DNA of 64,000 bases. Source: Penium margaritaceum. Its lineage: Eukaryota; Streptophyta; Zygnematophyceae; Desmidiales; Peniaceae. The stretch lies in assembly GCA_023375785.1 (NCBI GenBank), contig SZWC01000807.1, forward strand, positions 84,271 through 148,270, written 5' to 3'. Below, piece after piece: positions 8,591-22,200 of the stretch (positions are counted from its first letter, which is position 1; each line of letters begins with the position of its first letter). Both the position numbers and the translations under genes were made by a program. The notes beneath the pieces were generated by a model. It saw only the letters and a program-made list of their open reading frames with translations. It did not search any database and had not been told where the DNA came from.

Positions 8591-8875
8591 ACAGACAAGG
8601 AGGCAGGTCTCTCCAAGAGGGGGGAGTGGATGCCACTCCTTGAGGGGGAGACGCCGGAGGACGTGAATGAGGGTGACATCCTCGCATCACCACCAACCGT
8701 GGAGCATCGCCTGAGGGATGGGCGAGCGGCCGACTTTATTCCGGCCAGTTCGGATGAGGAATCCGAAGCACCAGAGATGGACGTGGAGGCGGGGAGTCGA
8801 CTGATGTCTCCAAGGTCTCCGAGAGAGGGGGAGCAGGCGCTTGGAGAGGATGGCGCCAAAAGGGGACAGCAATAA
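8591..8875 (+). pseudogene. Copia pol linker between integrase and reverse transcriptase
   Basis: The same frame continues between two stops (TGA 8588, TAA 8873). It encodes an acidic, low-complexity linker (EGETPEDVNEGD, SSDEESEAPEMD) of the kind that separates Copia integrase from RT. The TAA interrupts a glutamine run (CAG CAA TAA CAA CAA), so it most simply reflects a CAA to TAA change. Confidence 0.75.
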
Positions 8876-10813
8876 CAACAACCACCTCAAGAGCCCCGCA
8901 CGAGTAATCGTGTGCGAAGAAGGACAAAAAGGTATGATGCCGACAATGGCATTTGGACCGGGTTTGCACAAGCCTTCTTCATGCAAGAGGAGCCTCAATC
9001 TGTAAAGGAGGCACTGCAGCGGAAGGATGGGGCTGAGTGGGAGGGAGCAATGAAATCTGAGCTTGCCTCCCATGAGGAGAACGGCACTTGGGAGCTGGTT
9101 GAACGGCCGGAGGGCGAGAAAATCATCGGCTCCAAGTGGATCTTCCGGAAGAAGCTCACAAAGGAGGGGAAGGTGGAGCGGTACAAGGCGCGGCTGGTGG
9201 CGAAAGGATATGCCCAGAGAAAAGGGGAGCACTACGACGAGACCTTTGCACCAGTTGCCAAGTTTGCCTCCATCCGTGCTATCCTCTCGGTGGCAACGGC
9301 ACGCGACTACGAAATCCACCAAATGGACGTGAAAACCGCGTTCCTCAATGGCGACCTGGACAAGGAAGTNGAGAAAATCATCGGCTCCAAGTGGATCTTC
9401 CGGAAGAAGCTCACAAAGGAGGGGAAGGTGGAGCGGTACAAGGCGCGGCTGGTGGCGAAAGGATATGCCCAGAGAAAAGGGGAGCACTACGATGAGACCT
9501 TTGCACCAGTTGCCAAGTTTGCCTCCATCCGTGCTATCCTCTCGGTGGCAACGGCACGCGACTACGAAATCCACCAAATGGACGTGAAAACCACATTCCT
9601 CAATGGCGACCTGGACAAGGAAGTCTACATGGAGGTGCCAGAGGGGATGGATGTGCCGCAAGGAAAGGTGTGCCGGCTTTGCAGGGCACTCTATGGAATG
9701 AAGCAAGCTCCGATCATGTGGTACCTCAAGATGGATAGTTTCATGGGTGAGCTTGGCTTCAAGCGCTGCAAGGCCGATCACAGTGTGTACGTGCGTAATC
9801 AGCCAGGACTCCACCAAGTTTTCGTCCTCTACGTGGATGACCTCATCCTTGTGTCTTCGGATGAGGGGGAGCTCAAGAGCCTAAAGCAACAGCTTGGCGA
9901 TCGGTTCAAGATGAAAGACCTGGGCGAGCTTGAGTACTACCTCGGCATCGCCATCAAGAGGGACCGCAAAGCACGCATGCTGGAGATAGGTCAAGAAAAA
10001 CATGTGCAGGAGGTGCTCCGCTGCTACAACATGGAGGAGTGCAATCCCATTGGCACACCTATGACAACGACATGTGAGCTGAGCTTGAGCATGGGCCCGA
10101 ACATGGAGGACGAGAAGGCAGAGATGGCTGGAGTACCGTACCAGTCCGTAGTTTGCAGCATAATGTATGCCATGGTGGCGACGTGGCCTGACCTTGCCTT
10201 TGCTGAAGGACAAGTGCGCCGCTATGTTGCTGATCCGGGGCCGCTACATTGGCAAGCGGTGAAGAGAATCCTCCGCTACTTGAAGGCAACGACACATTCG
10301 CGACTTGTGTTTGGAGGGAGAGCGCGGACTGACTCCCTTGAGTTGGTTGGCTACTCTGATGCTGACTGGGCAGGTGACGTTGATGACCGCAAGTCAACAT
10401 CAGGCTATGTTTTTGTGCTTGGTGGTGCAGTGGTGTCTTGGGGAAGCCGGAAGCAGAACAGTGTGGCTCTATCTAGCACTGAGGCAGAGTATATTGCGCT
10501 CGCGAGAGCCGCAAAGGAGGCACTATGGCTGCGGCGATTGCTCAAGGAGATTGGGGTGCCGCAAAAGAAGCCAAGTGCACTCAATGTTGACAACATGAGT
10601 GCCATCAGCCTGATGAAGAAACCTGTGCTACACCGGAGGACCAAGCACATAGAGATCCGGCATCACTTTGCAGGAGACCTTGTTGCAAAGGGTGATGTGG
10701 TGCTTGTGCACTGCGGCACAAAGCACATTCTTGCTGATGCCATGACAAAGGCGCAACCCAAGGACAGGCATGATGCTACTTGTATGGAGCTTGGGCTTTC
10801 CCAAGCTTCTTGA
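8876..10813 (+). pseudogene. Copia reverse transcriptase and RNase H
   Basis: The frame runs from the TAA at 8873 to TGA at 10811-10813. RT motifs in order are WEGAMKSEL, NGTWELVERP, KWIFRKKL, YKARLVAKGYAQ, DETFAPVAKFASIR, HQMDVKTAFLNGDL (first catalytic Asp), ALYGMKQAP and YVDD (codons 9830-9841), then MKDLGELEYYLGI. RNase H has YSDADWAGD, SSTEAEYIAL and NVDNMSA, followed by RTKHIEIRHHF and LADAMTKA. All catalytic residues of RT and RNase H are present. The QAPRxW motif reads QAPIMW. About 85 residues (9116-9369) occur twice because of a duplication around an N at 9370. The duplication keeps the frame but would disrupt the RT fold if real. Without it and the upstream stops this would be a normal Copia RT. 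Confidence 0.92.
9116..9624 (+). repeat. 254-bp direct duplication in RT separated by a single N
   Basis: 9116-9369 and 9371-9624 are near-identical, with about three differences (for example GACGAG/GATGAG and ACCGCG/ACCACA), and are joined by one N at 9370. This looks like two overlapping contig ends from different alleles or element copies that were not merged. A true tandem duplication is the less likely alternative. Confidence 0.85.
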
Positions 10814-10853
10814 GTTGCAGGCCCAGCATGGACAACTGCCATGGGTGAAGCGC

Positions 10854-10863
10854 AAGGGGGAGA
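10854..10863 (+). promoter_or_regulatory. Polypurine tract of the Copia element
   Basis: AAGGGGGAGA ends one base before the 3' LTR TGTTGG. This is the standard position for plus-strand priming. Confidence 0.85.
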
Positions 10864-10864
10864 T

Positions 10865-11564
10865 TGTTGGAATGATGCTCCTCACCATGGCAGGAGTGAC
10901 TCCAAATAGGAATACCAAAAAGACAAGCCTTAGTAGCTTAGTGGTTAATGGTGTCCACCTCTAGAGGCAGGGGCCCGGGTTCAAGTCCCACAAGATGAAA
11001 TTCTGACCTGCCTCAAGGGAGGTGGAAAATAGATGCTAGGAAGCTAGCTCAATCTCTAGAGTTCCTTTTCAAGTTTCTCGAAGGCCAGGTGAGGGTCCAG
11101 GAAGGTGGTACACCTTCTAGAAGGGGTGACTTGTCCTACAAGGCATCTAGAGGTGTCTTGGCCTTCTGGACACCTTCCCTCCTACTAGAAGCAAGCTGAG
11201 GAATCTAGGAAGGGGCAAAAGCTTCTAGAGGAGGGAAGGGATGCCTTCCCAGGTGGGAAAAGGACAGCCTACCAAGGAGCACTCTGGAAGCCATAGAATC
11301 TGCTAGGAAGCTCCAAATCTGGCATGCTTTGGTGTTATGGAAAGCTTAGACCAGTGGCTGTAAAATGCTACTGCTTGTGGGCCTTGATCAAGTGTACATT
11401 CCCAGTCAATTCAGGCCAAAACTGCTGCCTCAATATCTGACCAGTTTTCTTCCATCCTTGGAACCAGTTGCCTCCATAGTTTCAGTCTCTCCAAAAACAG
11501 TTGGTGGTGTGAACCAGCCACTGCTAGGGACCCTCCAGGGTGCACACTGAACCTCAGGCCAACA
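10865..11564 (+). mobile_element. 3' LTR of the Copia element
   Basis: This copy has the same 700-bp length and TGTTGG/CCAACA ends as the 5' LTR, with about 40 differences counted by eye. The A box and B box are intact. The TATA box is changed to TGTAAAA. Two of the four heat-shock-like sites are degraded. It is followed by TCTAC, the altered target duplication, and then satellite A resumes. Confidence 0.95.
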
Positions 11565-11569
11565 TCTAC

Positions 11570-14500
11570 TTGCGCCATAGTTGCACCCTAGTTACGCCTT
11601 AGTTTGGCCCTACTTGTGCACTACTTGCGCCAAACTTGCGGCCTAGCTGTGTCCTAGCTGCGTCCTAGTTGCGCCCTGTTTGCGTCCAAGTTATGCCCTA
11701 CTTGCATCCTACTTGTTTATACTTGCGCCCTAGTTACGCCGTAGTTGCGCCGTAGTTGCGCCCTAGTTGCGCCCTGGTTGGGCCTCAGTTGACCACTAGC
11801 TACGCCCTAGTTGCGCCCTAGTTGCACCCTAGTTGTTCCCTAGTTGCACCCTACTTGTGCCCTACTTACGCCCTAGTTGCGTCCTACTTGCACCCTAGTT
11901 GCACCCGACTTGCGCCCTAGTTGCGCCCTAGTCACGCCTCAGTTGGACACTAGCTACGTCCTAGATGCGCCTTAGTTGCATCCTAGTTGTGTCCTAGTTG
12001 CACCCTAGTTGCACCCTACTTCTGCCCTTCTTGCGTCCTAGTTATGCCCTAGTTGCGCCCTTGTTGCACTCTACTTGCGACCTACTTGTGCCCTACTTGC
12101 GCCCTAGTTGCACCCTAGTTGTGCCCTAGTTGGGCCCCACTTGAGCCCTATTTACGCACTACTTACGCCCTAGTTACGCCCTAGTTGTGCCCTAGTTGCG
12201 TCCTAGTTGTGCCCTAGTTGTGCCCTACTTGCGCCCTAGTTGCGTCCTACTTGCGCCCTTGTTGCATCCTAGTTGCGCCTTAGTTGCGCATTAGTTGCGC
12301 CCTAGTTGGGCCCTAGTTGGGCCCTACTTGCGCCCTATTTGCATCCTAGTTGCGCCCTTGTTCTGCCCTAGTTGCGCCCTAGTTGCGCCCTAGTGGTGCC
12401 CTAGTTGCATCATCGATGCGCCCTGCTTGTACCCTACTTGTGCCCTAGTTGCACCCTAGTTGCACCCTAGTTGCACCCTACTTGCTCCCTACTTGCACCC
12501 TACTTGCGCCCTAGTTGCACCCTAATTGTGCCCTAGTTGCGCCCTACTTACGACCTACTTGCGCCCTACTTGCGCCCTAGTTGTGCCGTAGTTGCGTCCT
12601 AGTTGTGTCCTAGTTTGGCCCTTCTTGCTGCCTACTTGCGCTCTAGTTGTACCCTAGTTGCGGCCTAGTTGTAACCTAGTTGTGCCCTAGTTACGCCCTA
12701 GTTATGCCCTACTTGCGCCCTACTTGTGCCCTACTTGCACCCTCGTTGCGCCCTAGTTTTGCCCTAGTTGCGCTCTAGTTTTGCCTCAGTTGAGCACTAG
12801 CTACGCCCTAGTTTTTCCCTAGTTACGTCCTAGTTGTGCCCTAGTTGGATCCTACTTGTACCCTACTTCTGCCCTAGTTGCATCCTACTTGCACCATAGT
12901 TACACGCGACTTGCGCCCGAGTTGCGCCCTAGTTGTGCCTCAGTTGGACACCAGCTACGCCTTGGTTGCGCACTAGTTGCACCCTAGGTACGCCCTAGTT
13001 GCACCCTACTTGTGCCCTATATTCGTCCTAGTTGCACCCTAGTTGTACCCTTGTTGCGCCCTAGTTGCGTCCTATTTGTGCCCAACTTGTGTCCTAGTTG
13101 CATCGTAGGTGCCTCGTAGTTGCGCCCTAGTTGCACACTACTTGTACCCTACTTGTGCCAAAGTTGTGTCCTAGTTGCACCCTAGTTGTGCCGTACTTGT
13201 GCCCTACTTGTGCCCTAGTTGCATCCTAGTTGCGCCCTAGTTCCACCCTAGTTGCGCCCTAGTTGCGCCCTAGTTGCGCCCTAGTTATGCCCTACTTGCG
13301 TCCTACTTGCGCCCTACTTGTGCCCTAGTTGCACCCTACTTGCGACCTACTTGCACCCTACTTGCGCCATAGTTGCACCCTAGTTACGCCCTAGTTTGGC
13401 CCTATTTGTGCAATACTTGCGCCATACTTGCGCCCTAGCTGCGACCTAGTTGCGTCCAAGTTGCGCCCTGTTTGTATCCAAGTTATGCCTTACTTGCATC
13501 CTACTTGCGTCATACTTGCACCCTAGTAATGCCCTAGTTGCGTCCTAGTTGCGCCCTGGTTGCGCCTCAGTTGGGCACTAGCTACGCCCTAGTTGCGCCC
13601 TAGTTGGGCCTTAGTTGTTCCCTGGTTGCACCCTACGTGTGCCCTACTTACGCCCTAGTTGCGTTCTACTTGCACCCTAGTTGCACCCAACTTGCGCCCT
13701 AGTTGCGCCCTAGTTACGCATCTATTGGGCACTAGCTACATCCTAGATGCGCCCTAGTTGCGTCCTAGTTGTGCCCTAGTTGCGCACTAGTTGCACCTTA
13801 CTTCCGCCCTACTTGCGTCCTAATTACGCCCTAGTTGCACCCTAGTTGCACCCTATTTGCGACCTACTTGTGCCCTACTTGCGCCCTAGTTGCGCCCTAG
13901 TTGTGCACAAGTTGGGCGCTACTTGCGCCCTATTTGAGCCCTATTTGTACCCTAGTTGCACCCTAGTTGTGCCCTAGTTGCGCTCTAGTTGTGCCCTAGT
14001 TGGGCCCTACCTGCACCCTATTTGCGCCTTACTTTCACCTTTGTTGCGTCCTAGTTGCGCCCTAGTTGGGCCCTAGTTGGGCCCTACTTGCGTCCTATTT
14101 GCATCCTAGTTGCGTCCTAGTTTCGCCCTTGTTGTGCCCTAGTTGGGCCCTAGTTGCGCCCTATTTGCGCCCTACTTGCGCCCTAGTCACGCCCTAGTTG
14201 TGCCCTAGTTGCGCCCTAGTTGTGGCCTAGTTGGGCCCTACTTGTGCCCTATTTGCGCCCTACTTGTGCCCTTGTTGCGTCCTTGTTGCGCTCTAGTTGC
14301 GCACTAGTTGCGCCCTAGTTGGGCCCTAGTTGGGGGCTACTTGCACCCTATTTGCATCCTAGTTGCGTCCTTGTTACGTCTCAGTTGCGCCCTAGTTGTG
14401 CCCTAGTTGGGCCCTACTTGCGCCCTATTTGTGCCCTACTTGCGCCCTAGTTGTGCCCTTGTTGTGCCCCTGTTGCGCCCTAGTTGGGTCCTACTTGCGC

Positions 14501-16519
14501 CCAATTTGCGCCCTACTTGCGCCCTAGTTGTGAACTACTTGCACCCTAGTTGCACCCTAGTTGTGCCCTAGTTGTGCCCAACTTGCACCCTATTTGGGTC
14601 CTACTTGCGCCCTTGTTGCGTCCTAGTTGAACCCTAGTTGCGCACTGGTTGCGTTCTAGTTATGCCCTACTTGTGCCCTACGTGCATCCAAGTGCGCCCT
14701 AGTTACGCCGTAGTTGCGCCATAGTTACGCCCTAGTTGTGCCCTAGTTGCGCCCTAGTTGTGCCTCAGTTGGGCACTAGCTACACCCTAGTTGCGCCCTA
14801 GTTGTGCCCTAGTTGTTCCCTAGTTTCACCCTAATTGTGCCCTACTTACACCCTACTTGCGACCTACTTGCACCCTAGTTGCACTTGACTTGCGCCTTAG
14901 TTGCGCCCTAGTTGCGCCTCAGTTGGGCACTAGCTACGCCCTAGTTGCGCCCTAGTTGCGTCGTAGTGGCGTCCTAGTTGCACTCTACTTGCGCCCTACT
15001 TGCGTCCTATTTGAGTCCTGGTTGCGCCCTAGTTGCGCCCCTACTTGCGTCCTATTTGTGCCTTAGTTGCACCTTAGTTGCGCCCTAGTTGCACCCTGAT
15101 TGTGCCCTACTTGTGCCCTACTTGCGCCCTATTTTCCCCCTAGTTGCACCCTAGTTGCGTCCTAATTGTGCCCCACTTGCGCCCTAGTTGCGCCGAAGTT
15201 GTGCCTTAGTTGCGCCCTACTTGCGCCCCACTTGCGCCCTTGTTGTAGCCTAGTTGCACCCTACTTGTGCCCTACTTGCGCCCTACTTGGGCCCTAGTTG
15301 CACCCTAGTTGCGTCCTACTTGTGCCCTACTTGCGCCCTACTTGCGCCCTACTTGCGCCCTAGTTGTACCCTAGTTACACCCTAGTTACGTTCTACTTGT
15401 GCCCTACTTGCGTCCTACTTGCACCGTAGTTATGTCCTAGTTGCATCCTAGTTGCGCCCTACTTGTGCCCTAGTTGCGCCCTACTTGCGTAATACTTGCG
15501 CCCTAGTTGTGCCCTAGTTGCGTCCTAGTTGCACCATACTTGCGTCCTACTTGCACCATACTTGTGCCCTAGTTGCGCCCTATTTGCGCTCAAGTTGCGC
15601 CCTAGTTGCGCCCTACTTGCGCCCTACTTGCGCCCTACTTGCTCCCTAGTTGTGCCCTACTTCCGCCCTAGTTACGCCCTAGTTGCACCCTAGTTGCGCC
15701 CTAGATGAGCCTCTGTTGGACACTAGCCACGCCCTAGTTGCACCTAAGTTACGTCCTGGTTGCTTCCTAGTTGCACCCTACTTGTGTCCTATGTGTACCC
15801 TACTTGCGTCCTAGTTGTGCCCTAGTTACACCCTAGTTGCACCCTAGTTGCACCCTAGTTGCGCCCTGGTTGTGCCCTGTTGGATACTAGCTACGCCCTA
15901 CTTGTGCCCTAGTTGCGTCCTAGTTGCGCCCTACTTGCACCCTTCTTGGGCCCTACTTGCGCCTAGTTACACCCTAGTTGCGCCCTTGTTACACCCTAGT
16001 TGTGCCCTTGTTACACCCTAGTTGCGCCTCAGTTGGCACTAGCCTCATCCTAGTTGCACCCTAGTTGCATCCTAGTTAAGTCCCAGTTGTGCTCTAGTTG
16101 TGCCCTAGTTGCACCATACTTGCGCCCTACTTGCTCCCTAGTTGCACCCTAGTTGCACCCTAGTTGCACCCTACTTACGCCCTGCTTGCGCCCTACTTGC
16201 GTCCTAGCTACGCCATAGTTGCACCCTACTTGTACCCTATTTTCATCCTAGTTGCACCCTAGTTGTGCCCTAGTCACGCCCTAGTTGCGCCCTACTTGCG
16301 TCCTATTTCCGCCCTACTTGCGTCCTAGTTATGCCCTAGTTGCGTCCTATTTGCGCCTCACTTGCGTCCTACTTGCACCATACTTGCCCCCTAGTTGTGC
16401 CCTACTTGCACCCTTGTTGCGTCCTAGTTGCGCCCCAGTTGCACACTAGTTGCACCTCAGTTAGGTACTAGCTACGCCCTAGTTGCGCCCTAATTGTGCC
16501 CTAGTTGCACCCTTGTTAC
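11570..16519 (+). repeat. Satellite A, copy 1, right part
   Basis: The 11-bp array continues past the Copia insertion, with the same TTGCGCCCTAG/C monomers and marker variant (near 11787, 11938, 12786, 13566, 14766, 14911). A local variant rich in TTGGGCCCTAC units occupies about 13900-14500. It is collinear with 54267-59249. It ends where GAATACTTGTTACTGACC begins satellite B, a junction shared with the second copy at 59250. No genes are seen. Confidence 0.95.
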
Positions 16520-19259
16520 GGAATACTTGTTACTGACCATGACTAAATCATAATACGAGTCCCAAATGGTAAGAGGGAGGAATAATGCGTAGTGACACGG
16601 TGTGGCTACCATGCACAATGAGTAACCAAAGAAGGCATAACTCATTGACCATGACCAGAGATTTTCACTATATGTGGTCAACGGTGACAACTCATAATAC
16701 GAGTCTCAGATGGTCAGAGGGGGAAACAATGGTTTGGGAATACAAGTTATCAAATCGCAAGTACAAAGACCTTCAATAAGTAGTGGCACTATGTGGCTAC
16801 TATGCACAATGACCAACCAAATTAGGCATATGTCACTGACCATGACCAAAGAATTTCACTATGTGTGGTCAACATTAACAACTCATAATACAAGTCACAA
16901 ATGGTCAAAGGGGGAAACAATGGTTTGGGAATACTAGTTTTCAAATAGCAAGTGCAAAGACCTTCAATAAGTAGTGGGATGGTGTGGCTACCTCACACAA
17001 TGACAAACCAAAGTAGGCATATGTCACAGACCATGACCAAAGAATTTCACTATGGGTGGTCAACGTTGACAATCCATAAAACAAGTCACAAATGGTCAGA
17101 GGGGGAAACAATGGTTTGGGAATACTAGTTATTGACTATCAAGTACAAAGACCTTCAATACGGAGTGGCATAGTGTGGCTACCATGCACAATGACCAGCC
17201 AAAGTAGGCATATGTCACTGACCATGACCAAATGATTTCACTATGGGTGGTCCACGATGCCAACTCATAGTACGAATCACATTTGGGGAAAGGGGGGAAC
17301 ACTAGTTTGAGAATACTAGTTTTTGACTGGCAAGTACAAAGAACTTTAGTAAGTAGTGGCACAATGTGTCTAGCATGCACAATGACCAACCAAAGTAGGC
17401 ATATGTCACTGACCCAGACCAACGAATTTCACTATGTGTGGTCAACGTTGACAATTCTTTACATGAGTCACAACTGGTCAAAGGGGGGAAGTAATGGTTT
17501 GGCAATACTAGTTATTGACTAGAAAGTAGAAAGAATTTCAATAATTAGCGGTACGGTGTGGCTACCATGCACAATGACCTACAAAAGTAGGCATATGTCA
17601 CTGACCATGACCGAAGAATTTCACTATGTGTGGTCAACGTTGACAATTCATAACATAAGTCGCAAATGGTCAGAGGGGGAAGTAATGGTTTGGGAATACT
17701 AGTCATCAACTAGCAAGTACAAAGACGTTCAATAAGTGTTTAAACGGTGTGGCTAGCATGCACAATGAGCAACCAAAGTAGGCAGATGTCATTGACCATG
17801 ACCAAAGAATTTCACTATGTGTGTTCAACACCGACAACTCACAATACAAGTCACAAATGGTGAGATGGGAAACCAGTGGATTGTATACACTATTTATTGA
17901 CTAGCAAGTACAAAGACCTTCAATAAGCAATGGCACGGCGTGGCTACCATGGACAATGACGAAGCAAAGTATTCATATGTCACTGACCACGACCAAAGGA
18001 TTTCACTATGTGTGGTTAATGCTAGCTACTCATAATACGAGTTACAAATAGTCCGAGGGGGAAACAATGGTTTGGGAATATTTCTTGTCCATTAGAAAGT
18101 ACAAAGACCTTTAAAAAGCAGTGGCACGGTGCGGCTACCATGCACAATGACCAACCAAAGTAGGCATATGTCATTGGTCATGACCAAAGGATTTCACTGT
18201 GTGTGGTCAACATTCACAATTCATAACATGAGCCACAAATGGTCAGAGGGGGTAAAAATGGTGTGAGAATTCAAGTTATTGACTAGCAAGTAAAAGGATC
18301 TTCAATAAGTAGTGGAACGGTGTGGCTACTGTGCACAATGACCAACCAAAGTAGGCAAAACTCACTGACCGTGACCACAGAATTTCACTATGTATGGTCA
18401 ACATTGACAACTCATGATACAAGTCATAGATGGTTAGAGGGGGAAACATTGGGTTTTGAATATTGTTTATTTAGTAGCAAGTAAAAAAACCTTAAACAAG
18501 TAGTGGCACGGTGTGGCTACCATGCACAATGACCAACCAAAGTAGGCATATGTCACTGACCATGAGAAAAGAATTTCACTATGTGTGGCCAACGTTGACA
18601 GCTCATAACATGAGTCACAACTGGTCAGAGGGGGGAACAATGGTTTGGGAGTACTAGTTATTGACTGGCAAGTACAAAGACCTTGAATAAGGAGTGGCAC
18701 GGTGTGGCTACCATGCACAATGTCGAACCAAAGTAGGCATATGTCACTGAACATGACCAACAAATCTCACTATGTGTGGTCAACATTGACAACTCAAGAT
18801 ATGATTCACAAATGGTTGGAAGGGAAACGATGGGTTTGGAATAATAGTTATTGACTAGCAAGTACAAATACCTTCAATAAGTAGTGGCACGGTGTGGGTA
18901 TCCTGAAAAATGACCAACCAAAGTAGGCATATGTCACTGTCCATGACGAAACAATTTCACTATGCGTCGTCAACGTTGACAACTCACAATACGATTCAGA
19001 AATGGTCAGAGGGTGAAACAATGGTTTGGGAATACAAGTTACTGACTAGAAAGCACAAAGACCTTTAATAAGTAGTGGTACAGTGTGGCTACCATGCACA
19101 ATGACCAACTAAAGTAGGCAAATGTCACTGACAATGACCCAATGATTTCACTATGTGTGGTCAACGTTGACAACTCCTAATACAAGTCACGAATGGTAAG
19201 AGGGGGAAACAATGGTCTGGGAATATTAGGTATCAACTAACAAGTACAAAGACCTTCAA

Positions 19260-22200
19260 TAACTATTGGTACGGTGTGGCTACCATGTACAATGACCAAC
19301 CAAAGCAGGCATATGTCACTGACCATGACCAAAGAATTTTTGGATGTGTGTTCATCGCTGACTTCTCATAACACGAGTCACAAATGGTCAGAGGGGGAAA
19401 CAATGGTTGGGCAATACTAGGTATCAAATAGCAAGTACAAAGACATTCAATAAGTAGTTGCATGGTGTGGCTACCATGCACAATGATTAACAGGTTAGGC
19501 AGATGTTACTGACCATGACCAAAGAATTTCACTATGTGTTGTCAACGTTTACAACTCGTAATATGAGTAAAAAATGGTCCGAGGGGGAAAGAATGGTTTG
19601 AGAATACTAGTTATTGACAAGCACGCACATATACCCTCAAAAAGTAATGGCAAGGTGTGGCTACCATGCAAAATGACCAACCAAAGTAGGCATACATCAC
19701 TGACCATGACAAAAGAAATTCACTATGTGTGGTCAACGTTGACAAGTCATTATACGAGTCACAAAACGTCAGAGGGGGAAACAATGGTTTGGGAATACTA
19801 GTTATTGACTAGCAAGTACAAAGACCTGCAATCAATAGTGGCACGGTGTGCCTATAACTCACAATGACCAAGCAAGATAGGCACATGTCACTGACCATGA
19901 ACAAAGAATCTCACTATATGTGGTCAACGTTGACAACTCATGACACAAGTCACGAATGGTCAGAGAGGGGGGGGCAATGGTTTAGGAATAACAGATATGA
20001 AATAGGAAGTACAAAGACCTTCAATAAGTAGTGGCACGGAGTGACTACCATGCACAATGACCAACCAAAGTAGGCATATGTTACTGATTATGACCAAAGT
20101 AGTTCACTATGTGTGGTCAACGTTGACGACTCATAATGTAAGTCTCAAATGGTCAACGGGGAAAACAATGGTTTGGTAATACTAGTTATCAACTAGCAAG
20201 TACAAAGACCTTTAATAAGTAGTGGCACGTTGTAGCTACCATGCACAATGAACAACCAAAGCAGTAACATGTCACTGTCCATGACAAAAGAATTTCACCA
20301 TGTGTGGTCTATGTTGACAACTCAAAAAACAAGTCACAAAATGGACAGAGGGGGAAATAATGGTTTGGAAATACTACGTATTGACTAGCAAGTGATAAGA
20401 CCTTCACTCAGTTGCGGCATAGTGTGGCTACCATGCATAATGACCAACCAAAGTAGGCATATGTCACTGACCATGCCCAAATAATCTAACTATGCGTGGT
20501 CAACGTTAACAAGTCATTATACATGTCAGAAATGGTCAGAGGGGGAAACATTGGTTTGGGAATACTAGTCATTGACTAGCAAGTACAGAGACCTTCAATA
20601 TGTACTGGCACACTGTGGCTAGCATATGCAATGACCAATCAGTGTAGGCATATGTCACTGACCATGACTAAAGAATTTCACTATGTGTGGTCAGCATGGA
20701 CAACTCACAATACGAGTCACAAATAGTATGAGGGGGAAACAATGGTATAAGACTACTAGTTATCAACTAGCAAGTACAGATACCTTCAATCAGTAGTGGC
20801 ACGGAGTGGCTGCCATGCACAATGACCAACCAAAGTAGGCATATGTCACTGACCATGAACAAACAATTTGACTATGTGTGGTCAACGTTGACAGCTCATA
20901 AAATGAGTCACCAATGGTCAGAGGGGAAAACAATGGGTTGAGAGTATTTGTTATCGAATAGAAAGTACAAATATGTTAAAAAAGCATTGGTATGGTGTGG
21001 GTACCCTGTACAATCACCAACCAAAGTAGGCATATGTCACTGGCCATGACCAAAGGACTTCGCTATGTTTTGTCAACGTTGACAACTCATAAAACGAGTC
21101 AAAAATGGTCAGAGGGGGCCAACATTGTTTTGGGACTGTTACATATTGACTAGCAAGTACAAATACCTTCAATAAGTAGTGGCACGGTGTGGTTACCATG
21201 CACAATGACAACCAAAGTAGGCCCATGTCACTGACCATGACCAAAGAATTTCACTATGTGTGGTCAACGTTGACAACCCATAACACGAGTCACAAATGGT
21301 CAGAGGGGGAAACAATGGTTTAGGAATAGGAGGTATCAACTAGCAAGTGCAAAGACCTTCAATAAGTAGTGGCAAGGTGAAGCTACCGTGCACAATGACC
21401 AACCAAAGTAGGCATTTGTCACTGACCATGACCAAAGAATTTCACTATGTGTGGTCAACGTTGACAACTCCTTATGTGAGTCATAATTGGTCAGAGGGGG
21501 AAGAAATGGTCTGGCGGTACTAGTTATTTACTAGCAAGTACAAAGAAGTTCAATAAGTAGTGGTATGGTGTGGCTACCATGCACAATGACCAACCAAAGT
21601 AGGCATATGTCACCGACAATGACCAAAGAATTTCACTATGTGTGGTCAATGTTGAGAATTCAAAAGAATGTCATAAATGGTCAGAGGGGGAAACAATGGT
21701 TTGGGAATACTAGTTATCAACTAGAAAGTACGATGACGTTTAAAAGGTATTGACATGGTGTGGCTACCATGCACAATGACCAACCAAAGTAGGCATATGT
21801 CATTGACCATGACCAAAGAATTTCACTATGTGTGTTCAGCATTGACAGTTCACAGTACAAGTCACAAATGGTTAGAGGGGAAAACAGTGGACTACAAATA
21901 CTATTCATCGACTAGCAAGTGCAAAGACCTTTAATAAATAGTTGCACGGCGTGGCTATCATGGAAAATGACCAAGCAAAGTATGCGTATGTCACTGACCA
22001 GGCCCAAAGCATTTCACTATGTGTGGTTAACGCTGACAACTCATAATACGACTCACAAATGGTCAGAGGGGGGGAACATTGTTTTGGGAATATTATGTAT
22101 TTACTAGCAAGTACAAAAAACTTCAATAAGTAGTGGTACAATGTGCTTACCATGCACAATGACCAACCAAAGTAGGCATATGTCACTGACCATGACCAAA

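Larger units (their letters stand above)
5862..11564 (+). mobile_element. Full-length Ty1/Copia LTR retrotransposon, mutated, inserted in satellite A
   Basis: The element is 5,703 bp with two 700-bp LTRs that both start TGTTGG and end CCAACA (a 6-bp perfect inverted terminus). It has a primer-binding site 2 bases after the 5' LTR and a purine tract before the 3' LTR. The coding order gag, protease, integrase, RT, RNase H is diagnostic of Copia (Pseudoviridae) rather than Gypsy. By eye the LTRs differ at about 40 of 700 positions, mostly transitions, so the insertion is not recent. All coding segments share one frame, interrupted by TAG (7401), TGA (8588) and TAA (8873), a 72-N gap, and a 254-bp duplication across a single N. 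The element is almost certainly not autonomous as assembled. Confidence 0.96.

Noticed and set aside
1670-16519. CCCTA repeated every 11 bp, suggesting interstitial telomeric repeats
   Set aside because: The monomer is TTGCGCCCTAG, not CCCTAAA or a known variant, and no run of true telomeric units is present.
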